Assembly (NCBI GenBank): GCA_910583745.1
Contig: CAJTZC010000027.1
Span: 1-16,794 of the forward strand
Length of the DNA stretch: 16,794 bases
Source of the DNA: an uncultured Bacilli bacterium
GTDB lineage: Bacteria; Bacillota_I; Bacilli_A; RF39; UBA660
Direction of reading: 5' to 3'
Both the position numbers and the translations under genes were made by a program. A model generated the notes under the pieces. That model saw only the letters and a program-made list of their open reading frames with translations, made no database searches and was not told the origin of the DNA. Shown one piece after another: positions 4,045 to 10,994 of this stretch. Numbering within the stretch: position 1 is the stretch's first letter; each line of letters opens with the position of its first letter.

Positions 4045-5142
4045 TTGGCAATTGCAAAATGGTATCCGAGAAAACTCCAAGGTAAACTCGATAGGTTGCT
4101 CGAACTGCGAGAGACAGCGCCAAAAGAGAGCTTGGATAAAATCGACGAGAATATCGCGGTAATTCATAACTTGTTGTCCGAACAAGAACCCGAATGCGAT
4201 GTCGATATAACGACGTGTTTAGATAGAGAATATGAAGTGCTAAAAAATTGTGCTCCTGTCTGGCACGTCGTCGAACCTCTCGTGGCCGAGAAGGAAATAT
4301 CCTGTGCAGAGAAATATTGTTCCATTCCCAAGCTTAGCGATGACGAGGTCGTAGGACTCGTCCACGATTTCTGTAGAGACTCCTTGGATAGAGAGTTATT
4401 TAAAAGAATTAGGGGCATACTCAAGAAAAAACACGAGTACATTAACATGCGAAATCTTGGTGGTGCAAACATATCGGCGGAGTCTTTCTACTTGCCATAC
4501 TTTTCTCAAGTCTATATCTTGTTAAGAAGGTATAAAGACATCAGCGACTTGGTCTATCTGTCCCATGAGTTAGGGCATAGTCTACAATTTAAGACGAATT
4601 ACAGTACTGCTATGTTTTTTCAACTTTCTCCTTTTTTGGAAGTGGTGAGCCAATTCTTCGAACTTTTAAGTCTAGATTATTTTAGGCAATTTCGCGAGTT
4701 TGAAGCCGCCGCGTCGCAGTTTAATAAAGTGACATTTGATGACGTTCGGGTATGGAGTAAATTTTTTTGGACAGAGACAGAAGTCTTAGAATTATGGGAC
4801 GGAAGCAATAGGCAAGCGGACAAATCGACACTCGAATTGCTCTCTAGAACGTACGCAGAATCGGTAGGTTTAAGCCAGTTTTCCGTCGACGATATCTATT
4901 ATCTTTTATCGATGAGGTTGTCCGGTAAGTTTAAATATTTTGCGTCTTATGTCTGCGCGGTCGAGCTTTTAATGCTCTATAAAAAAGATAGAGATCGGGC
5001 TCTCGATTTCTTGAAAAGATTTATGCAAATCGACTTAAATTTTTCTTTAGTAGATTACTATACTGCTATGTTGGATTTGGGGTTGACTCCCGGAGAAAAT
5101 CTAAGTGCGTATAGAGATTACATCATGCGTCCTAAGGGTTAG
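4045..5142 (+). CDS. Short M3-family zinc metallopeptidase (PepF/oligopeptidase-like)
   Basis: This is probably a cytoplasmic oligopeptide-cleaving enzyme. From TTG 4045 it has 365 residues, with HELGH at 174-178 (two zinc-binding His and the catalytic Glu) and EVVSQFFE at 199-206. The latter matches the M3 pattern E-x-x-S-Q-x-x-E and supplies the third zinc ligand, Glu199. The C-terminal part (FKYFASYVCAVELL, then a run ending in LGLTPGENL) is like the end of oligopeptidase F. Usual M3 enzymes have about 550-680 residues, so the N-terminal helical half is much reduced here, which may widen the substrate channel. The TTG start is chosen because a strong SD (GGGGGG, 4031-4036) lies 8 nt before it. 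The earlier in-frame TTG at 3988 is the -35 box of the promoter. It is monocistronic, and its terminator overlaps the last codons. Confidence 0.82.
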   Translation: MAIAKWYPRKLQGKLDRLLELRETAPKESLDKIDENIAVIHNLLSEQEPECDVDITTCLDREYEVLKNCAPVWHVVEPLVAEKEISCAEKYCSIPKLSDDEVVGLVHDFCRDSLDRELFKRIRGILKKKHEYINMRNLGGANISAESFYLPYFSQVYILLRRYKDISDLVYLSHELGHSLQFKTNYSTAMFFQLSPFLEVVSQFFELLSLDYFRQFREFEAAASQFNKVTFDDVRVWSKFFWTETEVLELWDGSNRQADKSTLELLSRTYAESVGLSQFSVDDIYYLLSMRLSGKFKYFASYVCAVELLMLYKKDRDRALDFLKRFMQIDLNFSLVDYYTAMLDLGLTPGENLSAYRDYIMRPKG

Positions 5143-5160
5143 ATGTGGGCGCATTTTTTT
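5125..5160 (+). terminator. Terminator overlapping the end of the M3 peptidase gene
   Basis: ATGCGTCC (5125-5132) pairs with GGGCGCAT (5147-5154), followed by a T-run to 5160. The 5' arm and loop include the last codons and the TAG at 5140-5142. Confidence 0.8.
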
Positions 5161-5173
5161 GTCGTTCCAAAAT

Positions 5174-5202
5174 TTGACAACAAACGGGGATTGTGGTATA
5201 TT
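5174..5202 (+). promoter_or_regulatory. Promoter of the gatCAB operon
   Basis: TTGACA (5174-5179), 17 bp, TATATT (5197-5202), with an extended -10 TGg (5194-5196). This is a very strong match, suitable for a constitutive housekeeping operon. Confidence 0.85.
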
Positions 5203-5264
5203 TTTTCTATGCTTAAGAGATGAAAAAAATTTCGAGATATGGGGCAAATTTAGGAGGATGAGTC

Positions 5265-5570
5265 ATGGAGAATGAGAGAGAATTTACAAGTGAAATGGTC
5301 GACAACTACGCAGATAAATTGTTAATCGGCTTGAGCAAAGAAGAGAATGCGATGGTTTTGAGCGAGTTTGGACAAATCGATAAGGATTTCCAAACTTTTG
5401 AAAGTTTTAAAGATTTGGATAAAGTCGAACCGATGTCTTGGTGTCTGGATAGGACCATCGACCATCTCAGGGAAGATGTCGTCGTGGAGTCTATACCTTT
5501 AGACGATGCCCTCCGAAATTCAGGTCGTACTAACGACAGAGAAGTCGAAGTACCAAAGGTGGTGGAATAA
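5265..5570 (+). CDS. gatC: Glu-tRNA(Gln) amidotransferase subunit C
   Basis: GatC is the small subunit that wraps around GatA and ties it to GatB in the complex that converts misacylated Glu-tRNA(Gln), and often Asp-tRNA(Asn), to the amide form. The 101-residue length is normal. Residues about 50-100 carry the family signature: VEPMSWCLD, then LREDVV, then a degenerate AL-N segment, and a closing VPKVVE. The N-terminal helix with residues EEN/FGQIDKDFQTF fits the GatC helical hairpin. AGGAGG (5251-5256) lies 8 nt before the ATG. It is first in the operon; gatA begins 1 bp after its stop, so translation is probably coupled. Confidence 0.9.
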   Translation: MENEREFTSEMVDNYADKLLIGLSKEENAMVLSEFGQIDKDFQTFESFKDLDKVEPMSWCLDRTIDHLREDVVVESIPLDDALRNSGRTNDREVEVPKVVE

Positions 5571-5571
5571 G

Positions 5572-7035
5572 ATGACAACGATGGACAAAAGTATCGAAGA
5601 ATTGCATGCTCTTTTGAAAGCAGGAGACGTTTCTTCTCAAGATTTGGTCGACGAAGCGCTTGCAAAGTCACATGAAATAGGAGATAAGTACAACGCATTC
5701 GTCACGGTTATGGATGAGGCCAAGGGTGTCGAAGTCACAGACGAGCTCTTGAGTGGAATTCCTTATGGGATAAAGGATAATTATAGTACTAAGGGTGTTT
5801 TGACGACAGGTTCTTCGAACACTCTCAAGAATTATGTTCCTTTCTTTACAGCGACTTCTATAGAAAACCTTGAGAAGAGAGGTGCAGTTGCCGTCAATAA
5901 GACTGTATTGGACGAATTTGGAATGGGTGGCACGGGAACGACCGGTCATACAGGGGTTGTCTTAAATCCGTGGAACCCTTCTAGAATGTGTGCCGGTTCG
6001 AGTGCTGGTTCTGCCTGTGCCGTGGCGAGTGGAGTGTATCCTTATGCGACTGCCTCTGACTCAGGTGACTCTATACGTAAACCTGCTGCATACTGTGGCA
6101 TCGTCGGCTATAAACCGACTTATGGAATGATTTCGAGATATGGATTGTTTGCCTATGCTTCGAGTTTAGACCACTGCGGTGTGCTCACGAGAAGCGTCAA
6201 AGATGCAGCGATTGTCGTCGATGCAATGAAGGGCGAAGACGAGAAGGATATGACGAGCTGGGATTCTAGCCATATCGACTTGGTGAACGCTCTCGAAAAG
6301 GACGTGACGGGGAAGAAACTGTGTTATATAAACGAGTTGTGCGATATCGACAATTATCCTCAAGCCAGTGAGCAGTTGAAAAACCACTTAAAGAACTTTC
6401 AAGATGTTCTCGAGAAAGTGAAAGAACTCGGTATCGAAGTGGAAGAAGTTCATGTCGATAAAAAACTTTTAAATGCGATTGCGAGTGTCTATGTCGTCAT
6501 CGCGTATGCCGAGGCGACTTCAAATATGTCGAACATGACAGGAATCGTCTTTGGACCGAGAGAAGAGGCGGACAACTATGTTGATATGATTAAGAATTTC
6601 CGAACAAAAAACTTCTCTTCGATGATAAAGAGACGTTTCGTCATCGGTTCGTATGTCTTACAGGCAGAAAACAAGGACCGCTACTTTTTCAATGCCCAGA
6701 GGGTGAGAAGATTGCTCGTCGACGAATGGAACAAACTCTTCGAGAAGTATGATGCGGTCATCTTGCCAGTTGGAACAGGACCAGCAAAGCATTTTGACAG
6801 TTCTAAAGATGTATCAAATGGCGATGTTCGTGCTCTCGAAGAACACCTTCAAGTCGGCAACTTCGGCGGATTTCCATCCGTCACGATTCCCGACGGCTTT
6901 GTCGATGGCTTGCCAGTTGGATTGAACCTTACGGGCAAATGCTACGACGACGAGAATGTAATGAATTTAGCCTATAAGATAGAGAGTATCCTCGGTTATA
7001 AAGGACAAATTGCAAAGGAGGTCAGCCATGACTAA
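5572..7035 (+). CDS. gatA: Glu-tRNA(Gln) amidotransferase subunit A (amidase)
   Basis: GatA releases ammonia from glutamine and passes it to GatB. I take ATG 5572 (487 residues), with AAAGGTGG (5555-5562) upstream. A longer in-frame form would overlap gatC and has no SD. It is an amidase-signature enzyme with the Ser-cisSer-Lys triad Lys68 (GIKDN), Ser143 (AGSSAGSA) and Ser167 (SDSGDSIRKPA). The intervals (75 and 24 residues) equal those I recall for the Staphylococcus enzyme. The position before the nucleophile is Asp166, where most GatA proteins have Gly (GGSIRQP). I recall a GDS form in Mollicutes, so this is probably a lineage mark and not damage. The C-terminal end (GGFPSVTIPDGFVDGLPVGL) is typical. 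gatB starts within its last 8 bp. Confidence 0.95.
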   Translation: MTTMDKSIEELHALLKAGDVSSQDLVDEALAKSHEIGDKYNAFVTVMDEAKGVEVTDELLSGIPYGIKDNYSTKGVLTTGSSNTLKNYVPFFTATSIENLEKRGAVAVNKTVLDEFGMGGTGTTGHTGVVLNPWNPSRMCAGSSAGSACAVASGVYPYATASDSGDSIRKPAAYCGIVGYKPTYGMISRYGLFAYASSLDHCGVLTRSVKDAAIVVDAMKGEDEKDMTSWDSSHIDLVNALEKDVTGKKLCYINELCDIDNYPQASEQLKNHLKNFQDVLEKVKELGIEVEEVHVDKKLLNAIASVYVVIAYAEATSNMSNMTGIVFGPREEADNYVDMIKNFRTKNFSSMIKRRFVIGSYVLQAENKDRYFFNAQRVRRLLVDEWNKLFEKYDAVILPVGTGPAKHFDSSKDVSNGDVRALEEHLQVGNFGGFPSVTIPDGFVDGLPVGLNLTGKCYDDENVMNLAYKIESILGYKGQIAKEVSHD

Positions 7036-8500
7036 ATATAAAGCATTAATCGGCCTTGAGATGCACTGCGAAATCAGTGAGACGAAGACTAAAGTCTTCT
7101 CTGGAGCGAAAAATGGCTATTCTTCCAAATCGAACGAATTTATCCATCCTCTCGATATGGCTTTTCCAGGAACGCTTCCTGTCGTCAACAAAGAGGCTGT
7201 CCGAAAAGCTCTCATGGTCAGTATCATTTTGAACTGTAAACAGCCGGAATACCTCTATTTTGAGAGAAAGAACTACTATTATCCCGATTTACCAAAAGGA
7301 TACCAAATTACACAGGAGACGAAGCCCGCTCCTATCGGAGTGAACGGGGTCTTTACCTACGACTGTCATGACGAAGAAAAGAGCGTTCGAATAAACAACA
7401 TCCACTTGGAGGAAGATTCTGCTTCGCTAGACCATTTCTCTAAGATGTCTTTAATCGATTATAATCGATCTGGAATGCCACTTTTGGAACTCGTCACGGA
7501 GCCGGATTTTAGGAGCAGTGAGGAGGCTGTCGCCTTCTTAGAGACGATGAGAGCGATTTATCAGTATGCGGGCATCAGTGAAGCCGATTCTAAAAAAGGA
7601 CAAATCCGATGCGACGTCAATGTGTCCATTATGGAAGAGGGATTGGACGAGACGGACCCAGCCAACTGGGGAACGAAAGTCGAGATGAAAAACGTCAATT
7701 CCTTCGGGTCAGTCAAAGAGACTATCGATTATGAGATATCTCGTCAGATAGCACTCAAAGAAAGTGGCAAATATGATGAGATGGAACAGCAGACGAGAAG
7801 ATGGGACGACGAAGCGAAAGAAACGAAATACATGCGCGGAAAAGTCGACGCGATTGACTATAAATATTTCATCGAACCGAATATTCCTAAATTTAAAATT
7901 ACAAAAGAATGGTTAGAAGAAATCAAAGCATCGATTCCTCCTTTGCAAAAAGAGAGAAGAGATAAATACGTCAGCGAATACGGACTGAAACCGTACGATG
8001 CGAAAGTGCTGGTCAAAGATAGAAGTGTTTCCGACTATTTTGAGAGAGTGGTCCAAACGGGTGTCAAGCCGTCTGAGGCTGTAAATTGGATTACGACAAT
8101 CCTTTTGGGTGCCATAAATAAATTGGAAATTGGCATCGATGAATTCTTTATTACGTCTTCGATGTTAGCAGAGTTACTCCAAATGGTCGAGGAAGGGAAA
8201 ATCAGTAAAAACCAGGCCAAAAATGCCCTTTATGAAGCTGTTGAGAAGGAAAAGAACCCTATCGACATCGTCAAAGAGCAAGGCGTTTCCCAGATTCAAG
8301 ATGAAAGTTCTCTGAAGGAAATGGTCGACAAATTGCTCTTAGAGCATCCAAAAGAAGTGGACGACTATTTGAATAAGGGACTTACCAACGTAGTCAATTT
8401 CTTCTTAGGACAAGTGATGAAGCAAACGCAAGGAAAAGCTAATCCTGCGAAGACGATGCAAATTTTAAAAGAAGAACTCGATAAAAGAAAAACGAATTAA
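7028..8500 (+). CDS. gatB: Glu-tRNA(Gln) amidotransferase subunit B
   Basis: GatB binds the misacylated tRNA, phosphorylates the Glu side chain and amidates it with ammonia from GatA. I take ATG 7028 (490 residues), because a full SD AAAGGAGGT (7014-7022) lies 5 nt upstream. The last 8 bp of gatA overlap it (ATGACTAA). Family marks are IGLEMHCEI at the N-terminus and PKGYQITQ. Also present are NRSGMPLLELVTEPDF, the RCDVNVS strand, TRRWDDEAKET and DYKYFIEPNIP. The last 150 residues are the helical tail and YqeY-like domain (QAKNALYE...GKANPAKTMQILKEEL) that contacts the tRNA. Length and domain order are normal. It is the last gene of the operon, with a terminator directly behind it. Confidence 0.95.
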   Translation: MTKYKALIGLEMHCEISETKTKVFSGAKNGYSSKSNEFIHPLDMAFPGTLPVVNKEAVRKALMVSIILNCKQPEYLYFERKNYYYPDLPKGYQITQETKPAPIGVNGVFTYDCHDEEKSVRINNIHLEEDSASLDHFSKMSLIDYNRSGMPLLELVTEPDFRSSEEAVAFLETMRAIYQYAGISEADSKKGQIRCDVNVSIMEEGLDETDPANWGTKVEMKNVNSFGSVKETIDYEISRQIALKESGKYDEMEQQTRRWDDEAKETKYMRGKVDAIDYKYFIEPNIPKFKITKEWLEEIKASIPPLQKERRDKYVSEYGLKPYDAKVLVKDRSVSDYFERVVQTGVKPSEAVNWITTILLGAINKLEIGIDEFFITSSMLAELLQMVEEGKISKNQAKNALYEAVEKEKNPIDIVKEQGVSQIQDESSLKEMVDKLLLEHPKEVDDYLNKGLTNVVNFFLGQVMKQTQGKANPAKTMQILKEELDKRKTN

Positions 8501-8527
8501 GGTTCGGCGTTGACCGAACTTTTTTTG
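8499..8527 (+). terminator. Terminator of the gatCAB operon
   Basis: GTTCGG (8502-8507) pairs with CCGAAC (8514-8519), extended by weaker A-T and G-U pairs, and is followed by T7 (8520-8526). It starts at the gatB stop codon. Confidence 0.85.
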
Positions 8528-8539
8528 TTTGGTCGGTGG

Positions 8540-8568
8540 TTGACACTTTATCAAATTTGATGTATAAT
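8540..8568 (+). promoter_or_regulatory. Perfect-consensus sigma-A promoter of the first hydrolase-like paralog
   Basis: TTGACA (8540-8545), 17 bp, TATAAT (8563-8568). The 84-bp leader contains a possible 7-bp hairpin (TTTTGCC 8593-8599 with GGCGAAA 8611-8617) and an SD AAAGGTG (8640-8646). Confidence 0.9.
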
Positions 8569-8652
8569 TCACTGCTGAACGCATTTATTTTGTTTTGCCA
8601 TTAATAAAAGGGCGAAATCTATTAGAAAAATGATTTAGAAAGGTGTTATATT

Positions 8653-10854
8653 ATGAAGCGCAGCAGTAGTGAAGATAAAAAATTTAAAAGCAATGGAAAA
8701 ATTTTGACCATCGATTGGAAGAAAGTTAAAAATATGTCGTCTGCGGGGCAATTGGCATATTTTAGAAAATTATATACAGATATTCTTAAAGCACCGATTA
8801 CGAATCCTGTGCCGGTTCTTTTAGGTACAAAATACTATGCTACAGATGAGAAATATAAAGATTTGCTAGTAGAAGTTTACAATCGCATCCACGCACTTAA
8901 GGAAAGCAACAGTATCACCACGAGTTTTGAAATCAATTGGAAAGTCGTAGCAAAACTAACTTTAACCGAAAGAATCGTCTACTTTAGGGATGCCATAAAA
9001 AAAATCGAGAGCGAGCCGATTGTCCATCCGACCGCTTTTAAAACGAGTTTTGGTCTCTCTGTCATCAATAGAGAAAGAGAAGAAACCTATAAAGATTGTT
9101 TAAGACATTATGAAGCAGCTCTAAAAGGAATCGATTTGTGTCCAAAGGAAAGTCAAAACAAACGTAAAGACGATACAAAAAAATTGAAAGCCCGTCGTCA
9201 CGAAAAAGTACCGAAAAAACCTGAATTGCAGAAGAGAGAAGACATTGTTAAAAAGGCGGAAGATAGAACGGCCGAAAAGTTCGTTTCGAAAGAAGCACCC
9301 ATCAAAGTCGAGACGCCTGTCGAAAAGAGTCCTGTCGAGGAAAATGTAGAGATTGCCGAAACAGTAAGGGAAGTTCAAAAGGGATTGCCTCCGCTGTATG
9401 TGAAACCGAAGGGGCGTCTCGTCTGTTCGATTGTCGCGACAGGATTAATTGTGCATTATGCTGCTCATCTGCTTTTGGCGGCTTTACCTGGCATCGTTTT
9501 TCCTAAAATCAAAGAGAAAGACCCTGAAATTTCTCCATCTATTTTTAGTTCGATGAATCTAGAAGAAGCGATGCAGCTCCATCACGATATGATTTTAGCA
9601 AATAATCCTTATTTTATGAACGTCGATTCTAAACTCGAAAAGGAATTAAAGGATATCACAGAGGCTGTTTTGCAAAAGCGCGAGGAGGAACGCCGCGCGA
9701 GAGAGAAAGCGAAGCGAGTTGCCTTAATCGACGAATACTTCAAAGAGTACTGTGTCTATTTTAACTTAGATTGTGAACAGATAATACAGATTGCCAAAGA
9801 GAAGACGAATGAATACGAAATCAGTTTGACTACTTTTTTTAAGGATAACCTCTATGACGATGTAGACGAGGAGGCAGCTGTCATGGTATTTGTTCGACAA
9901 ATTGCTCACGACAGATTAAATTTCAAATTAGAAGAATTGGGACTTACGAGGGAATCGATAAAGGGAACGAACAATCAAGTTGTCTTACGATCTTCTGTTG
10001 AGGGAGAGACGAACGAATTGACTTTCGATGCGAGCGAGCCCGCTGGTCATTATGAGAATAAAAGGCCTGTCGATTTTCTAAGAAGCTTTTCTATCGAGCC
10101 TTCACGAGAAGATTTAAATATTTTGTATCTCTTGATGGAAGACTTTCAATTTGATTATGGAGTCATCAATGTACTCATCGACTATACTTTAAAAACACAC
10201 GATAATCAGCTCGATGTCGCGTTTATTTTGGCAAACGCAAAACAGTGGAAAACATTAAACGTGCAGTCTGCTGCTGAGGCTTTGGGCGTCTCTAAAACCG
10301 TCGCATCTCCTATCGTTTATGTCGAAGAGGAAGAGCCAGTCGAACCGCCGATTGTTTACAGTGAATTCTTGTATCCGACTCTCAATGAGGAGAGTGTTCC
10401 TGTTGCTAGAAACGGAGAAGTCTTTTCCGAATTTATCGGTAGAGTGAGTGAAATGATTCATTTGGATAGAAATTATTCTTTAGCTTTGTGTCTACACGAG
10501 ACTTGGCGGGGAACGAGTAAACTTTGCTTACAACAAAATAACTATGGTGGAATGAGAGCGAACGGAGAATGGTTCACATTTCCTTCGCCAGAAGCGGGAA
10601 TGATAGAGTTTTGTATGAATTTAAATGGATATAAGAAATATAATCTTAAATCTTGGCAAAGATTCGCAGACATCTATGCCGAAGGCAGTGAGAATTGGCA
10701 GAAAAATTATCAAGCCTTCCATAGAGAAGTCATTCGCGATTCAGAAAAATATTTCGGAGTCGGGGTAGAAGAGTCGATTTTAAGTAGTATAGAAGAAGAG
10801 TCTGAAATTACTACAACTCAAAAACGACACGTTTTGGAACAAGAAAACAAGTAG
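8653..10854 (+). CDS. 733-aa membrane-anchored putative glucosaminidase with a DnaB/DnaD-like insertion
   Basis: Order of parts: two copies of a unit of about 70 residues (18-86 and 91-161, key pattern (I/F)xI(D/N)Wxx(V/A)xxL, then R-xxYF and a Pro); a Lys/Glu-rich linker (162-250); one membrane helix (256-282) after a basic stretch; a charged coiled coil (325-357); a helical module (358-436); an insertion (437-585); and a GH73-like glucosaminidase or lysozyme fold (586-698). The last part has HETWRGTS with Glu616 as probable catalytic acid, then NNYGGM and FPSPEAG, typical of peptidoglycan-cleaving N-acetylglucosaminidases. The insertion contains, at 470-545, GVINVLIDYTL and a W-x-x-L-x-V-x-x-A-x-E-A helix like the C-terminal DnaB/DnaD domain of Bacillota. 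Positive-inside reasoning puts everything after 282 outside the cell, which is odd for such a domain. The gene is monocistronic with its own terminator. Confidence 0.75.
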   Translation: MKRSSSEDKKFKSNGKILTIDWKKVKNMSSAGQLAYFRKLYTDILKAPITNPVPVLLGTKYYATDEKYKDLLVEVYNRIHALKESNSITTSFEINWKVVAKLTLTERIVYFRDAIKKIESEPIVHPTAFKTSFGLSVINREREETYKDCLRHYEAALKGIDLCPKESQNKRKDDTKKLKARRHEKVPKKPELQKREDIVKKAEDRTAEKFVSKEAPIKVETPVEKSPVEENVEIAETVREVQKGLPPLYVKPKGRLVCSIVATGLIVHYAAHLLLAALPGIVFPKIKEKDPEISPSIFSSMNLEEAMQLHHDMILANNPYFMNVDSKLEKELKDITEAVLQKREEERRAREKAKRVALIDEYFKEYCVYFNLDCEQIIQIAKEKTNEYEISLTTFFKDNLYDDVDEEAAVMVFVRQIAHDRLNFKLEELGLTRESIKGTNNQVVLRSSVEGETNELTFDASEPAGHYENKRPVDFLRSFSIEPSREDLNILYLLMEDFQFDYGVINVLIDYTLKTHDNQLDVAFILANAKQWKTLNVQSAAEALGVSKTVASPIVYVEEEEPVEPPIVYSEFLYPTLNEESVPVARNGEVFSEFIGRVSEMIHLDRNYSLALCLHETWRGTSKLCLQQNNYGGMRANGEWFTFPSPEAGMIEFCMNLNGYKKYNLKSWQRFADIYAEGSENWQKNYQAFHREVIRDSEKYFGVGVEESILSSIEEESEITTTQKRHVLEQENK

Positions 10855-10877
10855 TGCTTTTACCGAGCACTTTTTTT
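10853..10877 (+). terminator. Terminator of the first hydrolase-like paralog
   Basis: AGTGCT (10853-10858) pairs with AGCACT (10866-10871), T7 to 10877. It overlaps the stop codon. Confidence 0.8.
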
Positions 10878-10897
10878 ATTTTTTTGATGATTTGGGG

Positions 10898-10926
10898 TTG
10901 ACAAAATGCGATTTTTAGTTTAGAAT
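10898..10926 (+). promoter_or_regulatory. Promoter of the second hydrolase-like paralog
   Basis: TTGACA (10898-10903), 17 bp, TAGAAT (10921-10926). The leader has a short GCCG/CGGC hairpin (10943-10946 with 10957-10960) and an SD AGGGGGAGAG at 10978-10987. Confidence 0.85.
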
Positions 10927-10994
10927 CTAGTCTTATCGCAAGGCCGTTTTGAGATTCGGCGTTTTATCGAGAATTTTAGGGGGAGAGAAATCTA

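Noticed and set aside
8593..8617. Riboswitch or attenuator in the leader of the first hydrolase-like gene.
   Set aside because: Only one modest hairpin, with no terminator or conserved aptamer-like sequence. The second paralog's leader has an unrelated small hairpin.
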